Assembly (NCBI GenBank): GCA_021813145.1
Contig: JAKALS010000003.1
Coordinates: 70,114-105,889, forward strand
From: a bacterium
GTDB taxonomy: Bacteria > Patescibacteriota > Microgenomatia > Levybacterales > UBA12049
Length of the DNA: 35,776 nucleotides
Reading direction: 5' to 3'
Positions 1 to 6,779 of this stretch are shown here, piece after piece (position 1 is the stretch's first letter; each line of letters opens with the position of its first letter). The notes under the pieces are model-generated. The model worked only from the letters and a program-made list of their open reading frames with translations. It had not been told where the DNA came from and made no database searches. A program made the translations under genes and the position numbers.

Positions 1-798
1 TACAACGACTGGCTTTCAAAACACTATTTTGTCTCCATAGACTGGAATTTAAGGCTTTCGCGCGAAATTCCAAATCTGGTTAAGGTTTTTAAAAAAGAGA
101 AGGTGACCGATATATTGGATGTAGGATGCGGAATAGGGATGCATTCAATAGCATTGGCGAGAGAGGGCTTTAGTGTCTGCAGCTTTGAAAGAAGCGAACT
201 TATGATAAGAGAAGCAAAAAGGAGATTATCGGAAGAACCGAAAGAGGTAAGAGAAAGGGTGAGATTTTTTGCCGGAGAGTTCGAAGAAGCTATAAAAAAC
301 AGCGGTAAAGAATGCCAGGCGGCAATATTTATGGGAAACAGCATAAGCCATAACCCGGATAACTACAAAGAAATTATATCTCTTGCTTCCAAATCCTTGA
401 CAAAAAAATCGGTTATGGTTTTTCAAATAAGAAACTATAAAAATATTTTTAAAAAAAATGGCAGAATTTCGCAGTTCAGATTTGCGAAGGGAGGTATTTT
501 CCCCGAGCATGCCTTTGTTGAATATTATGATTTACCTAAAAACGGAAAAACGCTTAAGACATCAGCGATATTCGATTTCGACGGGAACAGATGGAAATTT
601 TACGGATTAAGAAATACGGTTTTTGCTTATATAACAAAAAACGATATCGAAAAAATTCTTGAGAAGTTAAGGTATACAAAGATCGATTTTTACGGTTCTT
701 ATTCGGGAGGAAAAATGGATAAATGGGACTACCTCTTTTCAAAACCATTTAAAGAAGCGGAAAGCGACTGGTTGAATATCCTGGCGAAAAGGACTTAG
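1..798 (+). CDS. Class I SAM-dependent methyltransferase, 5' end cut by window edge
   Basis: The reading frame is open from base 1, so the gene starts upstream of the window; the GTG at 103 is internal. The visible 265 residues contain a classic motif I, ILDVGCGIGMHSIALA, preceded by a stretch with YNDW and DWNLR that fits the N-terminal part of small class I methyltransferases. After it come an acidic Glu in FERS (the usual ribose-binding position), then FMGNSISH, the motif IV region. This indicates transfer of a methyl group from S-adenosylmethionine, but the acceptor cannot be read. No membrane segment is seen. The gene is followed at 39 nt by a separately promoted gene. Family is confident, substrate unknown. 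Confidence 0.8.
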   Translation, partial: YNDWLSKHYFVSIDWNLRLSREIPNLVKVFKKEKVTDILDVGCGIGMHSIALAREGFSVCSFERSELMIREAKRRLSEEPKEVRERVRFFAGEFEEAIKNSGKECQAAIFMGNSISHNPDNYKEIISLASKSLTKKSVMVFQIRNYKNIFKKNGRISQFRFAKGGIFPEHAFVEYYDLPKNGKTLKTSAIFDFDGNRWKFYGLRNTVFAYITKNDIEKILEKLRYTKIDFYGSYSGGKMDKWDYLFSKPFKEAESDWLNILAKRT

Positions 799-827
799 TA
801 TAAAATTATCCCGGGCTGTTGTATAAT
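799..827 (+). promoter_or_regulatory. Promoter of the DUF5667 gene
   Basis: A perfect TATAAT at 822-827 sits 9 nt before the ATG at 837; the -35 at the 17-bp position (TATAAA) is poor. The implied transcription start falls almost on the start codon, so the mRNA is probably leaderless or nearly so. No Shine-Dalgarno sequence is visible. Confidence 0.55.
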
Positions 828-836
828 TGTTAGATA

Positions 837-1385
837 ATGAGAAAGATTTTATTAGGTTTTTTGGTTTTGGCGATGTTTTCTTTTTCTACGGGCACCGGTT
901 TTGCCCAAAGCCCAAGCCCGTCTGCTACGCCTACGACCGTTGATTACACTCTTCCATACCCCGGGATACTACCCGATAACCCGCTCTATTTCATAAAAGC
1001 GTTAAGAGATCAAGTTATTTCATTTTTCATCTCGGATCCGCTCAAAAAGGCGCAATTCGATTTGCTTATGTCTGATGTAAGGCTGAACGCAGCGGTTTAT
1101 CTTTACGCAAAAGGGGAGAGCAAATATAGTCTTGCCGAAACTACGGTTTCCAAAGGTGAAAATTACTTTTTTAACGGAGTTCAGATGTTGCAAAGCGCTA
1201 AGCAACAGGGCATGGACATTTCAAGCGTCACATCTACGATGATTACTTCTTCTAAAAAACATCAGGAGGTAATTACGCAGCTTTTGGCCAAATCATCGGG
1301 AGATATAAAGTCCAGGCTTAAGGGAGATCTGAAAAGAGCTCAGGAATTGCAAAAAACAGTAGAAAGTCTAAAGCCTAAACAATAA
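837..1385 (+). CDS. DUF5667 domain-containing secreted protein
   Basis: The 182-aa product begins with a signal peptide (MRKILLGFLVLAMFSF, ending near GFAQS). A short Ser/Pro/Thr linker leads to the sequence YPGILPDNPLYFIKALRD, the hallmark opening of DUF5667. The remaining ~130 residues are predicted helical, Lys-rich and Gln-rich, without Cys or obvious catalytic residues. The family is common in Patescibacteria and other Gram-positive-like bacteria and has no established function. The protein is probably exported and either free or surface-associated, since no C-terminal anchor is seen. It forms its own transcription unit, with a TATAAT just before the ATG and a terminator hairpin at 1431-1460. 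Confidence 0.85.
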   Translation: MRKILLGFLVLAMFSFSTGTGFAQSPSPSATPTTVDYTLPYPGILPDNPLYFIKALRDQVISFFISDPLKKAQFDLLMSDVRLNAAVYLYAKGESKYSLAETTVSKGENYFFNGVQMLQSAKQQGMDISSVTSTMITSSKKHQEVITQLLAKSSGDIKSRLKGDLKRAQELQKTVESLKPKQ

Positions 1386-1430
1386 GATAAATTTTAATAA
1401 AAGGATAAATTTCTTGTTCAGGCTTTAAAG

Positions 1431-1460
1431 ATACACTTTTAAAAAGGTGTATTTTTTTTA
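1431..1460 (+). terminator. Rho-independent terminator after the DUF5667 gene
   Basis: ATACACTTTT pairs with AAAAGGTGTAT (one G-T wobble), followed by a run of T. It lies 45 nt after the DUF5667 stop and upstream of the nrdR promoter, so it separates the two transcription units. Confidence 0.75.
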
Positions 1461-1542
1461 TTCTTTTTTTAAGCAAATTTTAAGAGAACTTTAAATTGAG
1501 GCTAAAAAACAAGTTGACATTTTTTGATATAGATGTTAATAG

Positions 1543-1571
1543 TTGACACTGTAGATCTAGTGTCATACTAT
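1543..1571 (+). promoter_or_regulatory. Promoter of nrdR-nrdJ
   Basis: TTGACA at 1543-1548, a 17-bp spacer and TACTAT at 1566-1571 form a near-consensus sigma-70 promoter with a predicted start near 1578. A second possible promoter (TTGACA at 1514-1519, 17 bp, TAATAG at 1537-1542) lies just upstream. Unlike many genes in this window, the transcript would have a leader of about 33 nt, with AGGCGG as a modest ribosome binding site before the ATG at 1611. Confidence 0.75.
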
Positions 1572-1594
1572 GCTTCTTGGCACTACAAGTAGTG
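1544..1594 (+). promoter_or_regulatory. Two palindromes, candidate NrdR boxes
   Basis: TGACACT (1544-1550) and AGTGTCA (1559-1565) form a 7-bp inverted repeat across the promoter. CACTACAAGTAGTG (1581-1594) is a perfect 6-2-6 palindrome over the predicted start region. The second fits the known 16-bp NrdR box pattern (ACACWATATATWGTGT-like); the first shares the ACACT/AGTGT ends but is 2 bp wider. The centres are about 33 bp apart, close to three helical turns. Paired boxes over the promoter of an nrdR-reductase operon are the standard NrdR arrangement, so autoregulation is inferred. Confidence 0.65.
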
Positions 1595-1610
1595 ATTTAA
1601 GGCGGAATTT

Positions 1611-2060
1611 ATGAAGTGTCCATATTGCGGAAGCAGCGATACAGAAGTAGTAGAAACAAGAGACAGCGAAGATTTGGAGACGATACGAAGGAGAAGAGCC
1701 TGCCTTAAATGCGAGAAGCGCTTCACCACTTACGAAAGAGTAGAGAACGTAAATCTGGTTGTCATAAAAAAAGACGGAAGACGGGAGCAGTTTAACAGAG
1801 ATAAATTAAAAAACGGAATTATAAGGTCTTGCGAGAAAACGACGGTTTCCGTAGACGACATAGAAAAAATAGTAACAGAGGTAGAAAGAGAATTAAGGGG
1901 AGCCGATTCGGTCGAAGTGGAAAGCAAAAAAATAGGGCAATTGGTTGCGACAAGACTTAAGAAACTGGACAAGGTTGCATACATAAGGTTTTCGAGTGTT
2001 TTCAGAAGATTTGTAGATGTAGAAGATTTCGAAAAAGAGGTAAAAAGGCTTATCAAATAG
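1611..2060 (+). CDS. nrdR: Transcriptional repressor NrdR
   Basis: The 149-aa product matches the usual NrdR length and architecture. An N-terminal zinc ribbon (MKCPYCGSSDTEV, then ACLKCEKRFTTYERV) supplies four Cys. It is followed by an ATP-cone domain beginning near VVIKKDGRREQFNRDKL and ending near RFVDVEDFEKEV. NrdR senses ATP/dATP and represses ribonucleotide reductase genes by binding paired NrdR boxes; two such palindromes lie directly upstream. It is 17 nt upstream of nrdJ, its obvious target, and is most likely cotranscribed with it. Identification is secure. Confidence 0.96.
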   Translation: MKCPYCGSSDTEVVETRDSEDLETIRRRRACLKCEKRFTTYERVENVNLVVIKKDGRREQFNRDKLKNGIIRSCEKTTVSVDDIEKIVTEVERELRGADSVEVESKKIGQLVATRLKKLDKVAYIRFSSVFRRFVDVEDFEKEVKRLIK

Positions 2061-2077
2061 GGATTTATTTTAAAATT

Positions 2078-4459
2078 ATGAAACTTGACGGAATAAGAGA
2101 AAAAGTATTTTTGGACAGGTATGCGCTAAAAGATGCAAAAGGCAACCCCGTTGAAAAAACCCCTGAAGAGATGTGGAAAAGAGTAGCAAAAGGAATCGCG
2201 GGAGTGGAAAAACAAAAAAATAGGAAAAAATGGGAGAAAAAATTCTACGATGTAATGACAGATTTCAAGTTTTTGCCGGGAGGAAGGATTCTTGCCGGAG
2301 CAGGAACAGGCTTTGACGTTACTTATTATAACTGTTTTGTTATTCCAAACCCTCCCGATTCAAGAGGCGGAATAATGCAGAACTTAACCCAGATGATAGA
2401 AATCATGGCCCACGGCGGAGGGGTAGGACTTAATCTTTCGGGTCTTAGGCCAAGAGGGTCGAGAGTTAAAAAGGTAAACGGATTTTCCTCCGGCCCGATG
2501 AACTGGGCAGAGCTTTATTCTTTGGCTACAAAAGATATTGTCCAACAGGGCGGTTCAAGAAGAGGTGCCCTAATGTTGATGCTCCATGATTGGCACCCCG
2601 ATATAGAAGAGTTTATTACGGTAAAACAGGACCTTAATAAAATAAACGGGGCAAACCTTTCGGTTTGTGTGTCGGACGGATTAATGGAAGCGGTCAAAAA
2701 AGATACAGACTGGGATTTGGTCTACCCCGATCTGGATGACCCCAAATACGACAAGAAATGGAACGGCGATATAAATGACTGGAAAAAAATCGGAGGTAAA
2801 GTAGTAGTTAAAAAAACAATCAAAGCAAGACAACTCTGGAACCTTATTTGCGAGGCTGCATGGAGGTCTGCCGAGCCCGGTCTTCATTTCCTTGAAAGAA
2901 GCAATAAGAGAAGCAACACCTGGTATTTTGAAAAACTTATAGCCACAAATCCCTGCGGGGAACAGCCTTTATCCGCATGGGCGGTCTGCAACCTTGGAGC
3001 GATGAATCTTTCCGCTTATGTAAAAAACAAAAAATTCGATTATGAAAATTTTGCAAAAGACGTCCAGGTGGCAGTGAGGTTTCTGGATGACGTAATCGAC
3101 GATACAAATTATTTTATAGAAGAGAATGAAAAAGTGGCAAAAGATATAAGAAGGCAGGGGCTTGGAATACTAGGCCTTGCGGATGCTCTTATAAAAATGG
3201 AAATAAAATACGGTTCGGACGAATCCCTTAAAGTTATAGAAAAAATATTTAAAACATTAAGGGACAATGCATACAGTGCTTCTTCGGATATTGCCAAGGA
3301 AAAAGGTTCTTTCCCTAAATTTAATAAAGAAAAATATCTCCAGGGATGGCATATAAAAAGACTTCCCGAAAACATAAGGAAAAAAATCGCCAAACAGGGA
3401 ATAAGAAACGCTGTTCTTTTGACGATTGCCCCTACCGGAACAACATCCCTTATTTCCGGAGTTTCTTCTGGGATAGAGCCAGTATATGAATTTGAATTCG
3501 TAAGACGGGACAGGCTTGGAGAGCACATGATGTATCATCCCTTATACGAAGAATGGAAAAAAGCAAATCCCAGGGAAGAAAAACCGGAGTATTTTGTTTC
3601 GGCAAACGATTTGACGCCGGAAGAACACGTTAAAGTACAGGCTGTTGCCCAGGAGTTCATAGATTCGTCTATTTCAAAAACCGTGAATGCTCCCAAAACC
3701 CATACCGTTGAAGATGTTAAAAAATTATATGAAATGGCGTACGACATGGGGCTTAAAGGAATAACATATATGAGGGACGGTTCAAGGCAGGGAGTACTGG
3801 AAAGGGTAGAGGATAAAAAGGAAGAGAAAAAAGAGGAAGTTAAAGCTCCGATAGCTCCCGTTATTCCAAGGCCTATGATGGTGGAGGGAGTTACGTATCA
3901 GGCGGAAACACCTGTGGGCAAAACCTATATAACAATAAATCACAACGAAAATAACGAACCTTTTGAAGTATTCATAACCGTCGGAAAATCAGGTTCGGAT
4001 GTAGCAGCAATGGCGGATGCTTTAGGCCGGATGATATCGCTAAACTTAAGGTTGGTAGGACACTTGACTCCGAGAGACAAAGTGAAACAAATTGTAGCCC
4101 AATTAATAGGAATAGGAGGAGCAACAAGCGTGGGATTTGGGGAAAACAGGGTAAGGTCTCTTCCTGACGCGGTAGCAAAAGTTTTATCGAGGCACTTTGA
4201 ATTTAGGGTAAACGGGGTAGTCGAAGACAGACACCCTGCAAACGGAAACGGACTTCATTCAAACGGCCATGCTCCAATAGCAGCGGACCAGCCCGTAAAA
4301 GAGGAAATAGTAAAAATAGAGCAGCTGACTCTTCAGACTCCGAAGTTGTCGGAGCCGGCGACCGGGCTTCATGACCTTTGTCCCGAGTGTGGCGGAGCAA
4401 CCCTTGCTTACGAAGAAGGCTGCAGAAAATGCTACGCCTGCGGCTATTCAAAGTGCTAA
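2078..4459 (+). CDS. nrdJ: Adenosylcobalamin-dependent ribonucleoside-diphosphate reductase (class II)
   Basis: This 793-aa enzyme reduces ribonucleotides to deoxyribonucleotides using a radical generated from adenosylcobalamin. Visible active-site features are Cys86 (NCFVI) and Cys304 (VCNLG) as the redox pair and Cys293 in NPCGEQPL as the thiyl-radical residue. APTGTTSLISGVSSGIEP is the substrate-phosphate region. Residues ~630-700 form a TSCPD-like domain (GKTYITINH...), and the C-terminus carries a Cys-rich tail (LCPECGG, CRKCYACGYSKC) that passes electrons to the active site. There is no N-terminal ATP-cone, so dATP control may be at the gene level through NrdR. A low-complexity acidic-basic linker lies near residues 580-595. 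The next gene makes its cofactor. Confidence 0.96.
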   Translation: MKLDGIREKVFLDRYALKDAKGNPVEKTPEEMWKRVAKGIAGVEKQKNRKKWEKKFYDVMTDFKFLPGGRILAGAGTGFDVTYYNCFVIPNPPDSRGGIMQNLTQMIEIMAHGGGVGLNLSGLRPRGSRVKKVNGFSSGPMNWAELYSLATKDIVQQGGSRRGALMLMLHDWHPDIEEFITVKQDLNKINGANLSVCVSDGLMEAVKKDTDWDLVYPDLDDPKYDKKWNGDINDWKKIGGKVVVKKTIKARQLWNLICEAAWRSAEPGLHFLERSNKRSNTWYFEKLIATNPCGEQPLSAWAVCNLGAMNLSAYVKNKKFDYENFAKDVQVAVRFLDDVIDDTNYFIEENEKVAKDIRRQGLGILGLADALIKMEIKYGSDESLKVIEKIFKTLRDNAYSASSDIAKEKGSFPKFNKEKYLQGWHIKRLPENIRKKIAKQGIRNAVLLTIAPTGTTSLISGVSSGIEPVYEFEFVRRDRLGEHMMYHPLYEEWKKANPREEKPEYFVSANDLTPEEHVKVQAVAQEFIDSSISKTVNAPKTHTVEDVKKLYEMAYDMGLKGITYMRDGSRQGVLERVEDKKEEKKEEVKAPIAPVIPRPMMVEGVTYQAETPVGKTYITINHNENNEPFEVFITVGKSGSDVAAMADALGRMISLNLRLVGHLTPRDKVKQIVAQLIGIGGATSVGFGENRVRSLPDAVAKVLSRHFEFRVNGVVEDRHPANGNGLHSNGHAPIAADQPVKEEIVKIEQLTLQTPKLSEPATGLHDLCPECGGATLAYEEGCRKCYACGYSKC

Positions 4460-4506
4460 ATTCGGATCTCCCGAATGGATTACTGCCAACAGATATTCAA
4501 ATTAAT

Positions 4507-5043
4507 ATGAGTGTATATACCAGATTCGGCGATAAAGGGAAAACTTCACTTTACGGGGGAAAAACAGTCTCCAAAGGAAGCCTGAGAATAGACGCCTACG
4601 GAAGCATAGACGAACTAAATAGCTGGATAGGAGTCGTTGCCGCCGAAGTGAAAGACACAAAAATAAAAAAAGAGCTTTTTGTTATCCAAAACGATTTATT
4701 CGAGATGGGAGCAAGTCTAGCAAATCCTTCCGAGAGCAAAAAATACGACTATTTTTCTAAAAGAGTAAAAGAATTTGAAAAGCAGATAGACGAATTAACA
4801 AAAAAACTTCCGCAGCTTTCCAACTTTATACTTCCGGGGGGGAAAAGGGCGGGTTCAAGGCTTCATGTTGCAAGAACAGTCTGCAGAAGGGCAGAAAGAA
4901 GAGTAGCGCAGCTGTCAGAAAAAGAAGAAGTAAATAAAGAAATTTTAGTTTACATAAACAGGCTCTCAGACTTGCTTTTTACCTTTGCCAGGTATATAAA
5001 TTACAAAGAAAAGAAAAAAGAAATCCTCTGGAAAACCAGATGA
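4507..5043 (+). CDS. PduO-type cob(I)alamin adenosyltransferase
   Basis: The start is the ATG at 4507; the frame is open further upstream inside nrdJ, but homology begins here. The 178-aa product opens with MSVYTRFGDKGKTSLYGG, the ATP-binding signature of PduO/ATR enzymes, followed by DAYGSIDELNSWIG. The C-terminal half has the other family signature, LHVARTVCRRAERRV, and YINRLSDLLF. It transfers the adenosyl group of ATP to cob(I)alamin, giving adenosylcobalamin. It is 47 nt downstream of nrdJ and very likely in the same operon, supplying that enzyme's cofactor. No cobalamin synthesis genes are nearby, which suggests salvage of external B12. Confidence 0.93.
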   Translation: MSVYTRFGDKGKTSLYGGKTVSKGSLRIDAYGSIDELNSWIGVVAAEVKDTKIKKELFVIQNDLFEMGASLANPSESKKYDYFSKRVKEFEKQIDELTKKLPQLSNFILPGGKRAGSRLHVARTVCRRAERRVAQLSEKEEVNKEILVYINRLSDLLFTFARYINYKEKKKEILWKTR

Positions 5044-5150
5044 TTTCCGGGTGAATGAAGGCGTAATTCCTTCGCTGTGCCGCAACCGTATAGCCGGAAC
5101 CCCGTCATATCCGCCATCCGGCGGACTTCCGAGCAGAAGTGCATTTTTTG
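5041..5150 (+). promoter_or_regulatory. Probable cobalamin riboswitch aptamer
   Basis: Downstream of the adenosyltransferase gene, AAGGCGTAATTCC followed by GCTGTGCCGCAACCGTA closely matches the conserved core of cobalamin riboswitches (GGTGNAAATCC...GCNGNCCCGCAACTGTA), with a few substitutions. Short helices follow: GAAGG/CCTTC, TCCGCC/GGCGGA with a 4-nt loop, and ACTTC/GAAGT enclosing CGAGCA, which could be the kissing loop. It leads straight into a terminator (5154-5192). The 5' peripheral helices are short and may overlap the end of the upstream gene. The fit is by eye; a covariance search would settle it. Confidence 0.72.
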
Positions 5151-5153
5151 TGC

Positions 5154-5192
5154 AACTCCTCGGATACCCTAAGGGTAAAGAGGAGTTTTTTT
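5154..5192 (+). terminator. Riboswitch expression platform: terminator that also hides the ribosome binding site
   Basis: AACTCCTC (5154-5161) pairs perfectly with GAGGAGTT (5180-5187), with a nested TACCC/GGGTA stem inside, and T7 follows (5186-5192), directly before the ATG at 5193. The 3' arm contains GAGGAG, the ribosome binding site 7 nt from the start codon. An alternative pairing of AGTGCA (near 5138-5143) with TGCAACT (5151-5157) would take the 5' arm away from the terminator, a typical antiterminator. One hairpin could therefore block both transcription and translation. Confidence 0.8.
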
Positions 5193-6293
5193 ATGGTAGA
5201 AAACGTAGCATACCAACCGAGTTTTGACAGAGAGGCCTATATTGACTCTTTTAATTTTTCCGAAAGAGAAAAAAGAAACCGCGACTTGTATACAAGAAGA
5301 CAGGTCGAGACTCATATAGGAGAAAGGTTTAATGTATTGCTTTCCAAAACAAAGTACGAAATAAAGGACGGGCAAATTTATGGAGAAAATACGGAAGAAC
5401 CATTCATAGAGATAGTCCAAAGAGGAGTTGAATACAGAAAAAGATTCGGCAATTCTGAGGATTGGCCCAGGGAGCAAGCAGAACTCGAGGGATTTATTCA
5501 GATTGAAAAAACACTGGCGGGGGAAAACTCAAAACCCGGAGACATGATGCTTTCTGTTTCCCCTTCCGGAGGAAGTTACGACCATAATTTTTACGATATT
5601 TTTACTCTAAAAGAGGAAGAAGGGGAAAGATATATAGAGGGAAGAAGATACAGTTCTTCTTTAAGTTCAAAGGAAACCGGGGAAAGACTTAAAAAAGTAG
5701 GTTTAATGCCTGAAAAAGCAGAAGACTCTCCCGAATATTTCTTATCTCATCCTATCAGGATTGAGCATTCAAAAGCAGGCTTTACAAATGCGGAGAATAT
5801 TCATAGATACCTCCACATGGAGCACGATTATGCAACCGAGGAGGAATTTTTAGAGGTTATAAAAATATGTTCGCCTCTTATTACAAGTTATATAAATACA
5901 CTTTCCGAAAGCCCTATTGACGAAAGAATGCAGCTTCTGACTTTTAATGCAATTTTAAATAAGGCAGACATGGCAATGTATCACGTAAGAAGCGGAAGAA
6001 AAACGCCTTATATAGATAAATTTGTATTAACAGACATGAAAACAGAAATTATGGCTTTAGGTTCGGTAAAAGTGAGAGAAGTTAAAACAGGATGCGGCTC
6101 ATCGGGAGGATTTGAACTATCCAAGGGCAAGGGAAGTGGGGTATTCAGTGTCGGAGAATACGGAAATAAAGAATGGTTTATCTGTCCAAAATGCAATTAT
6201 AAAGCAGACGGGCCGGTGGGAAATACCTGTCCCGGCTGCGGTCTTACAAAAGAGGCTTATGCACAGGAATCGGGAGAGCCGGTTTGCGATTAA
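5193..6293 (+). CDS. Unknown protein with C-terminal zinc ribbon, under cobalamin riboswitch control
   Basis: The start is the ATG at 5193, set by the GAGGAG site 7 nt upstream; a longer frame from a GTG at 5139 would run through the riboswitch platform. The 366-aa product has no signal peptide or membrane segment. The first ~300 residues are charged and match no family I recognise; they include SVSPSGGSYDHNFYDIF and HRYLHMEHDY. The C-terminus has a CGSSGG stretch and then a two-knuckle zinc ribbon, CPKCNY and CPGCGLTKEAY, similar in shape to rubredoxin-like or nuclease-associated ribbons. The context (B12-dependent reductase, adenosyltransferase, cobalamin riboswitch) suggests a cobalamin-related role, but that is inference only. 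Confidence 0.7.
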   Translation: MVENVAYQPSFDREAYIDSFNFSEREKRNRDLYTRRQVETHIGERFNVLLSKTKYEIKDGQIYGENTEEPFIEIVQRGVEYRKRFGNSEDWPREQAELEGFIQIEKTLAGENSKPGDMMLSVSPSGGSYDHNFYDIFTLKEEEGERYIEGRRYSSSLSSKETGERLKKVGLMPEKAEDSPEYFLSHPIRIEHSKAGFTNAENIHRYLHMEHDYATEEEFLEVIKICSPLITSYINTLSESPIDERMQLLTFNAILNKADMAMYHVRSGRKTPYIDKFVLTDMKTEIMALGSVKVREVKTGCGSSGGFELSKGKGSGVFSVGEYGNKEWFICPKCNYKADGPVGNTCPGCGLTKEAYAQESGEPVCD

Positions 6294-6324
6294 TTTTTGT
6301 CAGCTTACCGTAAGGTTAATTTCA

Positions 6325-6353
6325 TTGTCGAATAGCCACAATAGTGTTATTAT
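6325..6353 (+). promoter_or_regulatory. Promoter of the 6363-9163 gene pair
   Basis: TTGTCG (6325-6330), a 17-bp spacer and TATTAT (6348-6353) lie 9 nt upstream of the ATG at 6363. The predicted start is at or within a few bases of the start codon, and no Shine-Dalgarno sequence is present. Confidence 0.65.
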
Positions 6354-6362
6354 TTACTTAAT

Positions 6363-6779
6363 ATGGATCCGGATAAAGATTTAAACCAGACTCCTCAATC
6401 GCAACCTACGAATCAGGTGTCTTCAACTCCTAACAAAGAAGGTGCGCCAGTCAGAGTGTCCGAAGCCGGAGTAATCGCTTCGCAGCCCGAGCTTAATATC
6501 CCCAATGAGGTAAGAGAAATCGGAGTGGAAGCCGTTCCGGAAGCGCCTGTCTTAAGCGGGCAGGATTTTACAGCGGGATTGCAACATTCGGGGCCCGCAG
6601 TTCCGGTAAGAACAGAGCCGGAAGGGACGGTAACTGTTCCCGGACTTCATTTAACAAAAGAGGAAGCACAATCCGCTTCAAAAGGCGATATCTCCAATTC
6701 CAGAACCTGGCTTGCGACTTTGGCGGTTATGGTATATCAAAAAGTCCAGAGATTAAAATTGAAAGGAGCAAAAGTTTAA
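6363..6779 (+). CDS. Small proline-rich protein of unknown function, coupled to the ATPase gene
   Basis: This 138-aa protein is mostly low-complexity: Pro-, Gln-, Ser- and Glu-rich up to about residue 105, so probably disordered. It ends in a short basic-hydrophobic segment (TWLATLAVMVYQKVQRLKL) that could touch the membrane or a partner. I recognise no family. Its TAA overlaps the ATG of the next gene (TAATG at 6777-6781), which indicates translational coupling and a joint role with the membrane ATPase. It may be an accessory or adaptor of that ATPase, but this rests on position only. Confidence 0.65.
   Translation: MDPDKDLNQTPQSQPTNQVSSTPNKEGAPVRVSEAGVIASQPELNIPNEVREIGVEAVPEAPVLSGQDFTAGLQHSGPAVPVRTEPEGTVTVPGLHLTKEEAQSASKGDISNSRTWLATLAVMVYQKVQRLKLKGAKV

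Noticed and set aside
3109-3528. Minus-strand ORF of 139 codons inside nrdJ
   Set aside because: Antisense shadow of conserved nrdJ sequence.
4378-4506. N-terminal extension of the adenosyltransferase
   Set aside because: The extension overlaps the conserved Cys-rich end of nrdJ in another frame, and the family signature starts at the ATG at 4507.
5139-5192. Upstream GTG start for the zinc-ribbon protein
   Set aside because: It would translate through the riboswitch platform; the ATG at 5193 has a proper GAGGAG site 7 nt upstream.
6294-6324. CTTACCGTAAG hairpin after the zinc-ribbon gene
   Set aside because: The stem is only 5 bp and no T-run follows, so a terminator is not supported.
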